Part shown: positions 1 through 12,313 of the stretch, in pieces
Position numbering within the stretch: position 1 is the stretch's first letter
How the letters are laid out: every line of letters begins with the position of its first letter
Source: Mytilus californianus
Taxonomy: Eukaryota; Mollusca; Bivalvia; Mytilida; Mytilidae
Assembly (NCBI RefSeq): GCF_021869535.1
Contig: NW_026262712.1
Span: 105,397,640-105,461,639 of the forward strand
Direction: 5' to 3'
Length of the DNA: 64,000 nt
The notes under the pieces: generated by a model
Database searches by the model: none
The model's input: only the letters and a program-made list of their open reading frames with translations
What the model was told of the DNA's origin: nothing
Program-made: the position numbers and the translations under genes

Positions 1-740
1 ATATAGGGCTGTGCGGCATATTTTCAACATTTTATCATCAGCTATTAAAACATAACTAAAGTATTCGTTTCAAAGGTTTTTTTTGGGGATGTATAAACAC
101 ATCCACGTTAATTTCCTATATAGAGATGACTCTATTTATATACAATATTATACATATTTATTAAAAGGTTTACTCCTAACTATCCTGCTGCCTGTCGAAA
201 CTACTTTTATTTTGGAATTGCACAAGTCATGTCTTCTTTGCCTGTCCATGACGTTTAAACACTTAATTCCTTGGATGTGTTTTAGTTGATTTTTGTCTCT
301 GATGCATGATTTATTTTATTATTACTTGTTTATGGCTTTCAAGTAGGTTTCAGTAACTGCGAGTACTCCAAAATCGTACTTTCGTATTAATTTGGGCTGC
401 TGATACAATTTGTAATGCATTTTTGTTATTTAATGTTTCATAAAAATTTTTATATCTCGTTTCACTATTTTTTATATATTCCACCTTTGATAAGTGATCA
501 GTATGACGATAAATTTTCACTTCTGTTCTCGTACTATATATGAACAACAAAATTAGTTATTTTGTAATAAAAAATATTTCCGTACTCCATGTATACCTTA
601 CAACAAAATTATTTTTATTCACTTGTGTGCGTTATTTTATTTGGCGGCATTTATTCAAGGTTATGGTTGACTTTCTGATATTGTTTTACATCTAACCCCT
701 TTGTTTTATTAATTTTGTAATTACATTGTGTTGTAGATTA
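1..740. other. AT-rich non-coding stretch
   Basis: No recognisable coding exon, repeat family or RNA gene was found. Short open frames here have no domain-like composition. Confidence 0.5.
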
Positions 741-744
741 TGTG

Positions 745-1865
745 TATTCGTTCAGTGTATGTTCACTTGTTTATTTTAATATGTCTTTTTGATTACGTTT
801 AGCCATTTCGATTGATATTTAGTGTCTTTTTTGGTTTTCCGGGGTTTTTTTTGGTGATATCCATTTGACGTGGCTCTGTACTTATGCATCCTGTCATTGT
901 GTTTGTTATATCTTTCATTTTTGCTTGGTCCGTGTGACTTTTTATGTTTCTTTGATACATATGACGTGGTTCTATACTTAAACATCCTGCTATTGTGCTA
1001 TTGTGTTATTGTTTTATTATAATTTTTGTATTCTGGTCTCTCATATTTGCTAATGCTTTGTCTATATGCCATTTTGTGTTTCTTTTATACATAATAACGT
1101 AGCTTTTTTTTTAGAAGAAATACACAATAAGCATATGGACAAGCGGCAAGAAGGAAAGGTAAACTTCTAATTTACATTCTGCAGAGGATATGCCTAAAAT
1201 AACTAAAGACTATATTCTTTACATACTTTGAAAGACAAAATCATTTTATATCTCTACCTGTGTGACGTTTACATTCTGACGTCAAACGCACGATTCTACG
1301 TCAGAGTTAATATTAATCTAACCATTCGGTCCCACTACTTAAAATATTTCAATTGTTTATGGGTGGATTTAACATACATAGATAAAATTCAAAAATAAGA
1401 AAGCAATGAATGAGGTTGTTAAATTTGATATATGCCTTTTTGTGCTTCTTTGTTAGATATTTGTTTGTTTTTATTATGATAAAGATATTTGGTGGTACTT
1501 TTACATCCTGTCATTATGTTATTGTTTATGATAATTCTCGCATTCTTGTCTTTCATTTTTGCTAATGTGCTTTGTCTATATGCATTTTGGTGTTACTTCG
1601 ATACACATAGCATGGCTCTGTACTTGTACATCCCATTATTGTGCTATTGTATAACATGTTTGTATGGTTGTCTTTCATTTTTGCTATGTGCTTTGTCTAT
1701 ATGCCTTTTTATGTTTCTTTGAGACATATATGACGTGGCTCTGTACTTATACATCCTGTCATTGTGTTATTGTACTATGGTAAATTTGTGTATTCTTGTC
1801 TTTAATTTTCGCTAATATGCTTGGTCTATATGCCATTTTGTGCTTCATTGTTACATATTTGTTTG
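745..1865 (+). repeat. Degenerate tandem array, ~100-170-bp units
   Basis: A unit beginning with GACGTGGCTCTGTACTTA recurs in diverged form near 867, 963, 1487, 1611 and 1731. Each is followed by a CATCCTGTCATTGTG-like stretch and a T-rich part containing TTTCATTTTTGCTAAT and TCTATATGCC. About 350 bp without the motif (roughly 1090-1430) interrupt the array. Small open frames are by-products of the repeat. The array leads directly into an R3 copy. Confidence 0.7.
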
Positions 1866-2172
1866 TTTTTTTAAGTGATTAAGATTATAACACATGTTGA
1901 CTGCTGTACCCCTATTTTTGACATTTTTACCTATTATGTCTGTTTGTTTTGTTCACGCATCGTTGTCAATATAATGGAATTTGATGCGACTGTCATACAA
2001 GTGAGAGGTTTAACTAGCTATAAAACCAGGTTTCTATCCACCATTTTCTACATAAGAAAATGCCTGTACCAAGTCAGGAATATGACAGTTGTTATCCATT
2101 CGTTTGATGTGTTTGTGATTTTGATTTGGCCATTTGATTAAGGACTTTCCGTTTTGAATTTTCCTCGGAGTA
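1866..2172 (+). repeat. Dispersed repeat R3, near full length
   Basis: It carries GTTCACGCATCGTTGTCAAT, a CTAGCTATAAAACCAGGTTT segment, CCACCATTTTCTACATAAG, and ends at TTTTCCTCGGAGT. The same block occurs in the opposite orientation at 22240-22480, with fragments at 4788-4890, 24418-24515 and 24735-24905. The open frame across it is not a gene, because it recurs in the repeat with different interruptions. I know such blocks from mussel genomes; the class is not known to me. Confidence 0.75.
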
Positions 2173-2194
2173 GGGTGAAGGTTGGCACCTACTT

Positions 2195-2485
2195 AAACGT
2201 TTATATCCGCTGCAGTTGTTTGCACCTGTACTAAGTCGATTACCTGATGTTCAGTGGTTGTCGTTTGTTGATGTGGTTCATAGTTGTTTTTAGTTTCTCG
2301 TTTTTATATAGATTAGACCGTTGGCTTCCTGTTTGAATTGTTTTACACTAGTCATTTTTGGGGCCCTTTATAGCTTGCTGTTCGGTGTGAAGGCTGTACT
2401 TTGACCTGTAATGGTTTACTTTTACAAATTATGACTTGGATGGAGAGTTGTCTCATTGGCACTCATACAACATCTTCTTGTATCT
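2195..2485 (-). repeat. Dispersed repeat R1, minus orientation
   Basis: Read on the minus strand it starts AGATGTTGTATGAGTGCCAA, continues with the tract corresponding to TGAGACAACTCTCCATCC, and ends near a GACTTAGTACAGG block. R1 is the commonest repeat here: other copies are at 15242, 16590, 30728, 32040, 34677, 37466, 48687 and 50040. Confidence 0.8.
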
Positions 2486-3168
2486 ATTCCCCGAACTTCT
2501 AAGAGTTTAAACTTATACTAAAATTCTGTGCTCCCCCTCCATTCACGTTGGGTCTTCCTCAGAATTCAAGGCGACCGCTTTTTATTTTTATTTAAACTGG
2601 TAACATTCCAATGTTATGTCTCAATGAGTTGAACATAGAGATCATATCTGGAAATCAGCACTTAAACAAGATCAAAATATCTATGAATATTATATTTCTC
2701 CATACAAGATGCGTGGTTTGTGAAATAGCTGTATTTACAAAGTGCATCCCGTAAGATTATATTATTATATCTGGACAGATTTAACTGATGTTCCCAAACT
2801 GTGATTAAATGTTGTGAGTGGTCTATTTTAACATTAGGGGTACCAACTGTACTGCGCCGTATTCGTGCAAATCCTAAAACTGATTACTCAATATGGAATT
2901 AATATTATGTACAAAACGTGAGGTTATTGTGAAAGGAATACGAAAGAAAAACATTCCGTTCCCTCCCTTTGTGCCTTATTCGTTTTTTAATAACAAAATA
3001 AAAGTGTAATATTAAAATTACAGAATTGAAATTTATTTTAGAAATCTTTAATTTTACGCCATTCGTAATGAGACGTAACGTTCACTTTGAAAACCATCAA
3101 CGACGCTACACTACTATAGTATGTATGACTCTAGTTTTTATTCAAATCTTTCAAAGTTATCATCTCAA
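2486..3168. other. Non-coding, nothing recognised
   Basis: AT-rich sequence with no domain-bearing reading frame or repeat that I could match elsewhere in the window. Confidence 0.5.
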
Positions 3169-3360
3169 GAGAAAGGCGAAAGATATCTAAGGGATATTCA
3201 AACTCATAAGTTGAAAACAAACTGACAACGTCATGGCAAAAAACGATAAACGACCAAAAAACCAGCAACAGTATACAAAACACAATTTAGAAAACTATTG
3301 ACTTAGTAACACATACCCAATCAAAAATCGGGGATGATCTCAAATGCTCCTGTTTTCAAC
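3169..3360 (-). mobile_element. Solo 3' tail of Penelope-like element
   Basis: The block begins GAGAAAGGCGAAAGATATC and continues with AACTCATAAGTTGAAAACAA, a GTCATGGCAAAAA tract and GGGGATGATCTCAAATGCTC. It matches the sequence beyond the RT in the element copies at 13704-13935 and 18120-18336, so it is a severely 5'-truncated insertion whose parent ORF would read on the minus strand. Confidence 0.7.
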
Positions 3361-5306
3361 TTATATAGAACATTTAAACTGTTGTGTCCATTTTTTCAAT
3401 ATGTATATCAGAAGTAAAAAAATCCTAAAATTACTCAACTGTAAAAAATGTTAGGTGTTTAAATGTATATCTTTATATGTCAAGCAAAATCAGTTATATT
3501 ACAATTTTTATGTCAATATTCAGATTTTCTTATATCAAAAGTTATATACATACATTGAGTCTTAAAGTTACATTAAAAACGTGTCGACTGGCTTGTCCCA
3601 TACTTGTTTTTAGTTTTGGTTAATTTCATTTCGCCCGTGAAAAAATGCATCAAACAAAAACAAATCACACATTTTGGTGAAAGAAACAGAAAGAAATAGT
3701 TAATACTGATGTAAAGAAAGTCATAACTGTCAATGTAGTATCACATTCTCGTAAAGTTTGACTCCAGGAAGATGAGTTTTTCATATCATTAATGTTTCTT
3801 TAAGTTTTAATTATGACTTTTTGAGCATTTCAACTACAAAAAATATTCAGTATATAATAATATATGTGTGCGTTACAATCAATCCATAGTATTATTTGTA
3901 TAAAGCTCACGAATGACATTAAAACGTATGAAAGATATCTTTGAAAAAATTGGCCCTGCTCACTTATTTTGAACTGTTTATCAACATGGCTTAGCAAATT
4001 ATACCTATATTTTCAATTTTCAATACTTTTTGAAATCCAAGCACAAAGATGACATTTTGAAAAAAAATTATTTTCTAAACAAAAGCAAATATTTTTACCA
4101 AAATTGACAAAGGAAACAATTTGTAATTTCCTAGTGTATCTGCTTATCAATTTTCGTTAAAATCCTAGAACCCCAAAAGTGTTTTATCACGAAAATATTC
4201 TCCATTTTCATTTACTGCAAATCGACAATGGAATCAATTAGGAATATCATATGTTGCCTACATCTGGATTTTCATTGAAACTCTAGCAAAAGGATAATTT
4301 TATATATGTATAAGTCTGACAATTGAACCCAACAGTGTTAGAGTTAGATTTTGATGCTGACAAATATATATTTATATATAAACCGATGGTGAATTTGCAT
4401 TGCTATACGACGTGTCACGGTATTAGATACATCCAACATTCATGTATTTATTTTTTATGTTTCTGTAGTACAAATAATGATAACATAGCTTTTCAATACT
4501 GTGTGCACCGTCATTGTCATGATAATTGTTTGGACTGGTATTGTGAAAATAATTGTAATAAGTTTAAGATGATTACATATTTGTTACATAAGTGTGTCAC
4601 TGTTTGTGATGTCCTGTGCTGTCTGTCGTTGAAGGAAGACGTTGGTTGTTGTTCTGCGGTTTGCATGTTGTGTCGACTATTATTTTATTTGTTTGTGCAA
4701 TTCTCTGTGATGAATCTTCCTGCGTGTGTTTGTGCTCTATTTCTGTCACGTATTTAGCGATATTTTTTTACAATTGCCATATAAGCGGTAGGTTTGGCTA
4801 GCCATAAAACCAAGTTCAACCCACCATTTATTCCAAAAAATGTCCTGGACAAAGTCGTTAGTTGTTATCCAATGATTCGTTTCTATGTAAGTTGGCGTTT
4901 TTTTTTGTTGCACTTCAGTGATCCTGTTGTTCCTTTGTTTTCCCCTTATTGTTGATGTGTTTCCATCGGTTTTAGTTTGTAACCCGGATTTGTTTTCTCT
5001 CAATCGATTAATACATTTTGAACTGCGATATACTACTGTTGCCTTTATTTAAAGATACGTGTGACTTGTTTTTAGCTAAAACGAAGTTTAATTATTCACA
5101 TAAACTTTTGTTTAATACTAAGAGTCGATAACATATGACATATCTTATCTTAATACATGATTGTTGAAGTCAGTCAAAGGACCCACAGATGTTTCCTAAA
5201 ATTTGTGTATTATTTTTTAACAAAAATCTTTTTTGTTACCAAACTTTTTGTCAAAAGTTTACCAAAAATATCGAAATGCAATGTTCTTTTATAATTTATA
5301 TTACTG
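3361..5306. other. Non-coding, with an R3 fragment at 4788-4890
   Basis: Mostly unidentified AT-rich DNA. At 4788-4890 an R3 fragment is visible (GTTTGGCTAGCCATAAAACC followed by CCACCATTTATTCC). The open frames at 4323-4801 are Cys-rich but have no recognisable spacing pattern, signal peptide or splice context, and I do not call them genes. Confidence 0.5.
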
Positions 5307-5310
5307 TTAA

Positions 5311-5985
5311 AGGGGCACTAGCTACGAGATATATAAAAAATCTAAAATAGGATTTTTTTTGTGCAATCATTAATGAAAGTGAAATAGTGAAATAATAATT
5401 CGCTTTTAGCAGCAAGTATGGTTCAATTTTGACAAAATAAGCTAAGAAACATTGTAGCTTAATTATTCACGTGCAAGTGAATAATTCGACCTCATTGAAT
5501 CCGTATTCATGTGAACTTCAATTTAACCCCTTAGCTAGAGATGGATAACGCATGAATTGTGCGTGGTTAGTTATTTAAAGGAAGAGAATGTGAACATTGA
5601 AAGTAAAACAAAGATAAATCATTTGATTGACTGATTCGATCGACAAAAAAGCATTCTTATACAGGTAAAAACGATGATTAACATATATTTTTAGTCTATA
5701 ATATGAAATTAAATAGCCCTAGAAAAATCCAATTTCACGATTTCGCTTAATCTATTTATATCTATATTTATGTTTAATATTGTTATATGGCCATCGGAGG
5801 TTTTCCGAGGTCAACTCGATAGTTAATGAGATGGCATCTAGACTAAAATACACACCGAGCCCATGCTCTGTAATTTGTTTTTTTTTAGAATTTTAATAAT
5901 TTGGATAAATGTTTTACATTGTTATAAATCAAATATGAGAATTAGAGTCAAATCGGTGAACATGAATTTGACAGCTAGTGCCCCT
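5311..5985. mobile_element. piggyBac-type MITE with TTAA duplication
   Basis: The ends are inverted copies of AGGGGCACTAGCT: left at 5311-5323, right as AGCTAGTGCCCCT ending at 5985. Both are flanked by TTAA (5307-5310 and 5986-5989), the target duplication diagnostic of the piggyBac superfamily. The 675-bp interior has no transposase frame. It contains the palindromic AATTATTCACGTGCAAGTGA region near 5462. Superfamily assignment rests on the TTAA target only. Confidence 0.7.
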
Positions 5986-6271
5986 TTAAGGTAACAATTG
6001 ACGTGAATCGGATTATGCAAGGTTTTATTTTCGACCTGGATTTGCTGACAGACAGACTGGCAGGACGATAGATAGAGATACACTAGGCGTGATTTCTATG
6101 TGACATATTGTTTGTAGTGCCTTTATAATATACATAAAAGGAGATTTAAGGTTTTAGTCAATGAAACAGCAATTAAGCAACATCAGCTTAAAAAAACAAT
6201 TTTCCGAATAATTAAAATTAGTTCTGAATACAACTTCTTGTTTTTTTTCAGAATTTACTTTTAACAGTAAC

Positions 6272-8606
6272 ATGATTTTCATAAGAGGACTTTTACTGTT
6301 TCTGGTGTTTAATTCAGTTCAAAAATAATGATACAATATTCTTCAATGTGTGGACATTATAGTTGCAGTAACAGTGAAACAAACAGATCTGCATTAGTTA
6401 TGGACAAGTTTGGTCTTTGTCACTTATGCAGTTGCACCACTAGATGTTTTCAGTATGGCAACTGTTGTCCCGAAGTTTTTTATGCACTCAATATTTCATG
6501 TGTAAATCCAGGAATACTTGAAGGAGAATGGTGGAACAAAAACAATAAATATCCAGTCAGCATCAACTAATATAGAAATCCTCTCGTTGTAACGGTAACA
6601 TCTTGTCCTACAGGTTCCATTGAAAAAGAACGTAATGTATGTTATGTTGATGATAATTGGAACAATCAAATAAGAAATATGCCCCTGACATCATTGAAAA
6701 CAGGTCTAACATATAGGAACAATCTTTGTTCGGTCTGTCACAGAGAGACTCCTGCAAATCTATTAGCATGGGGAATTGGTATTGATTGTCGCGAATCAGT
6801 AGACTTAAATTACATGTCGTCATATGATGACTTTTATAATGTTTCAATTGATAATAATTGCAGCATAGCCTACATAAAAGACTCGTCGAATGAATTGAAT
6901 ATACGATCATGTAGCATTGAAAACTCAAGGCTCTTATATGGCATTAATTTATGTAACATTTCTGGTGCATGGATATCGTACGATTCAGACATAGATCACG
7001 CATGTCAGACTTACGATCATCAATTCAATTATTTCAAAAACATTTTTTGTTATCTTTGTATTCCGCCCCTGTATGAAGGACATTCTATATCGAAATGCAA
7101 TGATAGGTTTTGTGGTACCCATATGATCTAGAGCTGGGAAAGCTATGTGTGAAAACACCAATAACTCAAGTGATAGGTAATTTTAAGAATATATACTGTT
7201 ACTTTTGTAATAGAAATAATGACAAACCAACGCAATATAACATTATTGATGTTAAGTATGATGTAGACAGATATGGTCAGTTTGAGTTTCTTTTCAACAT
7301 TAAGAAATTCAATTTCAAATATATACTTTACACGCTGGCCAAAAAAATTGACATTGAATATTCCAGTAATGTTAATGAATCTTTGGTACATTTTCTGACC
7401 ACACCCTTGGATGATTTTTTAAACTCAAGCCAATTTGACCTGTACAAAGATGTGTTATTAGAAATCTATACTAAGTACCTGGCATATTCTGGACGTGAAT
7501 CATTTTGTCAAAACTACTCAACGTTTACAGAACTAGAGAAATGTGACTGCGATGTCCATTGTAGAATAATAAACCGGTCATATTATAATCATTGTTGCAT
7601 TGACAAACTTATTGAGCGGAGTAAAACCTGTACTTTGGATAAATACTCACTGACAAGGAAAACATATATAGTGTACAATGATTGCTCCAATTTTCCACAG
7701 TCTTTGTAAACGGAACTCTAACCAGGACTTGTTGAACATTTTATCAGTGACATTTATCAAAGATGACATTCCATTCAAAAATTTATTTTGCGTCTTATGC
7801 CAATATAAAGAAATAAACACAACGTTCATAGAGGAGGAGATCACAGAGGATATAGATATATGGGAGTTTTATATTTCTTGCAGAACATATATTCCGTATG
7901 TCGTTCATATTTCTTTACAAGAATATTTCAAATTTGCGATGTAAAAAAAAATGTACAATAGATCTTAAGCCATCGAGTAATACTGTTGATTGTGGAGATG
8001 AAAGCTTCGGTAAATGCAATACTACAGGAAAATTGCAAAAGTAATATCAGTTGGGCATTTGAACGTTTAGTTGTTCCGAAAGATACTGAAAATCCATTCT
8101 GCAAAATATGTAAACCTGAAATTAACACAGAAATAGTATATACTACTTGTAATCAAAATGGAATGTGGCCAGCATTTCTGTACAATGACAATGCTGCGAA
8201 TAACTGCATTAATCTGCCTGAAATTGAATATTATGCTCCTTATAAAAATGTATTTTGTAAAGAATGTAACAATCGACTAGAAAGTTCAGCAGACGTAAGC
8301 AGTATAGACATATATTTTGAAATTAAAAACAACAATGGTTCTGGCAACATTAATATCCCCACCTACATTTTCCAACCTACGTATCGTATCTTATTTTCTC
8401 TATTAAACTACGAAAGAACATTTTCAGACAAAATATTTAAGGAGGAGTGCAGACAGGACCAATTTTACAACTCTATTATGGTAATATTTACGTTACATGT
8501 TAGCATTTCACCTCTAATTTTAAAATTAACCATTTGTATGTTGTTAATAGGGGAATTCATGCAGGAATTGGTTAATGTATATGCCTCTCCGTTCAAAAGC
8601 GTTTAA
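6272..8606 (+). pseudogene. Methuselah/adhesion-like GPCR, broken ectodomain
   Basis: A splice acceptor (TTGTTTTTTTTCAG, ending 6250) precedes ATG 6272 and a signal-peptide-like MIFIRGLLLFLVFNSVQ. The frame is then lost and Cys-rich ectodomain sequence continues in pieces: 6328-6570, 6679-7131, 7110-7709, 7678-7944 and 7986-8606, in alternating frames. A module with aromatic-x-Asn-x-[FY]-C-x2-C recurs (near 6712, 7032, 7181, 7774, 8090, 8241; for example FKNIFCYLC, FKNIYCYFC, YKNVFCKEC). I associate this layout with large bivalve family-B/methuselah-like receptors. At least four frameshifts and one in-frame stop (6568-6570) make it a pseudogene. The retained 5' intron acceptor argues against a processed copy. 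The matching 7TM part lies at 12314-13008, beyond two retrotransposon insertions. Confidence 0.7.
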
Positions 8607-9059
8607 GATTCAAGAATGACGCTACAGTGGGCGTGCAATTTAGGCGTTTGATATTTCTACAGTTCATTTCTCTTAAGGAAAACAATTGAAGCCATGTATG
8701 TCTGTTTGTAGGATATCAGGATATCCTAAATTTAGTTTCTGAAAGCAATAAATAGGAAATCTCATGTATGCAGCTACAAATCTGATTTTTATAACAAATT
8801 ATTATTTTTTCAAGTAAGTGTATTTTGTTCTTTCTTTATACAATGGTCCTCAGATATAGTGAAGTTTTTGTTTTAACAACAAATAAATATATTTTATTTT
8901 TTAGATTGTTTTTTATTTCACTGTCCAAGCTACAATAAAGTATCCCTATGAAATACTTTCTGAGTGTCCAGGAAAAATACCCAGAATATAATAAAATATA
9001 AACTTTTTTTTCTATTATATCAATCGTTTTAAATTAGTGAAAAATAGTTTTTGAGAGAT
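8607..9059. other. Non-coding between ectodomain and LINE fragment
   Basis: AT-rich sequence lying inside the decayed GPCR gene. No module of the receptor and no clear repeat could be recognised. Confidence 0.45.
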
Positions 9060-9700
9060 TGTTTTGTTTTCATTCATAACCCTTCGTAATTATTTTATAA
9101 ACATATCATACACATCCAGGAATTTCAATTTTTGCTCGGAAATATAGTATGACTAATAAATACTATTAAAACAATAGTTAAAACCATAATACCCGTGATC
9201 GGATATTTTGTATCTAAATACTATATGTATTGCTAATATCTTGTTTTGAAAATTCATTTTTGCTATAAGATAATGTACTTTCTCCCAAAAATCTTTCAAA
9301 GTGAACATGTAATAAAGAAATGACAGTAATCTTCTTCTTCTGTTTTACAAAAATTGCATTTATCATTCTCAGGTATTTTCCATTTGAATAGTTACTGCTT
9401 TGTAAGAATAATATACTGAAGCAGTTTGCATCTGACATTTTTGAAATTGTTTTCTATTTAAATTTTAAATATAAAATCTTTTACAATTTACATATGTGGT
9501 GTGTATTCTAATTTTGAATATCTTGTCCAAATCTTGGTACCGATTGGCTTTGTATATTTTTGTTCTACTAAAGTATTAAAGAGTTTATAATTTGATATAG
9601 GGAGGTTGTCTGGTTTTAGTTTCTGCATGAGGATCATCATGGGTAATATAGTTGTGTTGTCTTCAGCTTGTTAGTTAAAGGATCATCTAATGACCCGTCA
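9060..9700 (-). mobile_element. LINE fragment, C-terminal zinc-knuckle part
   Basis: On the minus strand the sequence reads, across frames, a stretch with IGTKIWTRYSKLEY, then PENDKCNFCK followed by YCHFFITCSL and, after a frame change, FWEKVHYLIAKMNFQ. The C-x2-C...H-x4-C pattern is the zf-RVT finger found after the reverse transcriptase of L1/TX1-type LINEs. Only this C-terminal piece remains, with several stops and shifts. It is inserted within the GPCR pseudogene, antisense to it. Confidence 0.65.
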
Positions 9701-10004
9701 TAAAAGTGTTTCGGGTCCTCGGCTTTCAAATTTTGGCTTTGACCGTTCCTGATACAAATTTAGCCCAAAAGTGCTTTGGATGCAACTAATTTATTGAGTG
9801 CTATTTTCATTTTACACAAGTACACCGATAGAACTTTTGACTGGTAAATTTCATTTTCAATCCGCGTATTTTCCAATATAAGCGAATTAATTCCAATCTA
9901 GTTAATTAATTCTCATAGATTATCACACATTCTAATTCTAAGTCAAACAAAAAGTAATATGTTGATAATTATAGGTTATTTTTTTAAAGCATACTTGTTC
10001 AGAC

Positions 10005-10245
10005 TTGACTGGTTTTCCCGGTCGAGTATTAAGAAAGAATGATTGCGTTCCACTGCTAGAAATAACGTGTGGACTGGGATATATTCTTACACTTGGATTG
10101 CAAGGAGTTATATATAACGACAATGTTACAAGTGCAGAATTTTTACAAATAGTTAAAGTCAGCTTTATATCACACATTACCAATATTACGACTTTTTTCG
10201 AACAAGACCTTTTTATTTTGAGATTTAGATCTCCATGCTCGGACG
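10005..10245 (+). pseudogene. GPCR pseudogene, juxtamembrane fragment
   Basis: The open frame before the retrotransposon encodes RKNDCVPLLEITCGLGYIL and ILTLGLQGVIYNDNVTSAEF, then SFISHITNITTFF. This is unlike reverse transcriptase and resembles the ectodomain stretch just before the membrane domain of the receptor whose other parts flank it. The frame then runs into LINE sequence (KFKRGDNVS) near 10250, so the boundary is the insertion point or close to it. Assignment to the GPCR is by position and style only. Confidence 0.5.
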
Positions 10246-10249
10246 AGTT

Positions 10250-11855
10250 AAAATTTAAAAGAGGAGACAACGTTAGCTTATCAATTTATTATACCATATC
10301 TAAAGTTTTTGAGAGACATGTATGTACACAGTTATATGCATTCTTAAATAATAAGAAATTGTTACATATCGCTCAGTCAGGTTTCAGGCATGGTCATTCA
10401 TGTCAAACAGCGCTGACTAAACTAATTGATGAATGGTTAAAATATTTAGACAATGGAGAAAAAGTTGGTACTGTGTTTTTAGATTTCAGTAAGGCTTTTG
10501 ACCATATTAACCATGCCATATTTTTAGAAAAGTTAAAATTTTATCATATCGGAGAACATTCGATAGATTGGATAAAATCATATTTGTCTGAGAGACAACA
10601 AGAAGTTCAATACGCTAACATTAAATCTGATAAATCGTTTGTAAAATATCGAGTGCCTCAAGGTTCTATTTTAGGTCCTCTGTTATTTTTAATTTATATA
10701 AATGATTTACCACTTCATGTTAAACAATCCGACATGGATTTATATGCTGATGATTCAACATTGCATTTTCATAATAAAAACATTGAAAAAATAAACAGCA
10801 TATTGTAAAATGATTTAAATGCTATACAATCTTGGTGTAACAATAACAGTATGAAAATTAATGCACAAAAAACAAAATGTATGAAATTGGGTTCAAAACA
10901 AAAACTTACACAACTATCAGAATTATGTATTACCGTCAATGAAACATGTATTGAAAATGTCAATTCTTTCACATTACTTGGAATTGACATTGATGAAAAT
11001 TTAAGCTGGGAGGATCATGTTGATCGTATATGCAAGATTATCTCATCTAAAATATCACTTTTGTTTAAAATTAAAGTATATTTGCCTATACACACAAGAC
11101 AACTATTTTATAATGCATATATTCTACCATATATAGACTATTGTAGTTCAGTTTTGGGAAATTTATTACAAAAAGATTCAGATAGAATCATAAAACTTCA
11201 AAAAAAATAGTAGCAAGAATTATACTTGAACGCGATATTTCTGTTCCATCTAATTTTATGTTTTCATCTTTAAAATGTATATCTTTTACAAAAAGAATAA
11301 AATACCAACAATCAATTCTAATGTATAAAATTGTAAATGGACTAACACCTGATTACTTAACAATGCTAAATATTAATGATGTGCAACACCACAACTTACG
11401 ATCTGTCTCTAATAATGATCTATTTGTTCCAAGACCAAACACAAGTTTTTATAAAAAATCTTTTCATTATTCTGCAACAAAGGTGTGGAATAATTTACCA
11501 CTCAAAATAAAAAATTGTCGAAATGTGGAATTATTTAAGAAACATTGTTATAATCATTTTCTTGAAAATTCTATGCAAGTCGAATAATTTGTTTTCTTTC
11601 TTTTATTGTAAGAATAAGAAAATTTAATCAAAACCAATTATTGCCATTTATTGCCATTTGTATGTTTGAATGATTGAATTGTGTATATACTAGTAATATA
11701 TATTGTATTTTAATGTATGAATCGAATGTATGAATGTTAACTGTATACATGTATTTTGTTTGAGGGCTTCAATGAAAATTAGACTACTTCTAATTGAGTT
11801 ACCCTCTTTAAATAAAGAATTAATTATTATTATTATTATTATTATTACTATTATA
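10250..11855 (+). mobile_element. 5'-truncated non-LTR retrotransposon (Jockey/CR1-like)
   Basis: The reverse transcriptase runs from KVFERHVCTQLYAF through QSGFRHGHSC, motif A VFLDFSKAFDHINHA, VPQGSILGPLLFLIYINDLP, and the catalytic box LYADDSTLHF. The thumb follows (LLGIDIDENLSWEDHVDRIC, LPYIDYCSSVLG) and then the C-terminal domain to VWNNLPLKI (about 11490-11520), ending at stop 11585-11587. Only two lesions are seen: stop TAA at 10806-10808 and a +1 shift in the A-run near 11203. No endonuclease domain is present, so the copy is 5'-truncated. The 3' end is a (TAT)n run at 11820-11850, typical of microsatellite-tailed LINEs. It is comparatively young and splits the GPCR pseudogene in the sense orientation. 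Confidence 0.85.
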
Positions 11856-11860
11856 TAAAG

Positions 11861-12268
11861 ATGTCATTTCCGTCGTACATGCATGTAAATCGGACTCACA
11901 TTAAAGACCATTTGTTAGAACTGACGAACTCAACAATTGACATTTTACATGTGAATTTTATCTATAAGTTTACAGTAACAGAGTAGGTTTACCCTTAACT
12001 GGTGCCTGAAACATTCAAAACGTCGCCTTTGGTTGGAATCTGCTTTATTTATTCAGAAGAAAGGACTCAGATGAAAACGTATACATTAATATCAGAGCTG
12101 CTTATTTTTAAACAGATTGAACTGAAAGATGAAGGATTCACCGTAGAAAATAATACAAGAAATTTAATTGCTGGATTCTCAAGGAAGAAATTAAGTCCTA
12201 TTAGATATATAAAAACACCCACGAATAGGGCAAGGATATGTAAAGACGATTACGAATGGCTCTGTTAA
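11861..12268 (+). pseudogene. GPCR pseudogene, pre-7TM segment
   Basis: Directly after the LINE tail the same frame reads KDHLLELTNSTIDILHVNFI, then stops (two within 20 codons), then continues from 12002 with PLVGICFIYSEERTQMKTY and ISELLIFKQIELKDEGFTVE. This reads like the juxtamembrane ectodomain of a family-B/methuselah-like receptor and leads to the membrane domain at 12314. A further frame change lies near 12250, where the alternative frame gives TNGSVKKRTNQTYIR. Confidence 0.6.
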
Positions 12269-12313
12269 AAAGAGAACGAATCAAACATATATAAGAATGT
12301 TTCTTGAATTGTT

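Noticed and set aside
4323-4801. Cys-rich ORFs that could suggest a small secreted peptide
   Set aside because: No signal peptide, no regular Cys spacing, no splice sites, and strongly AT-rich codon use like random sequence.
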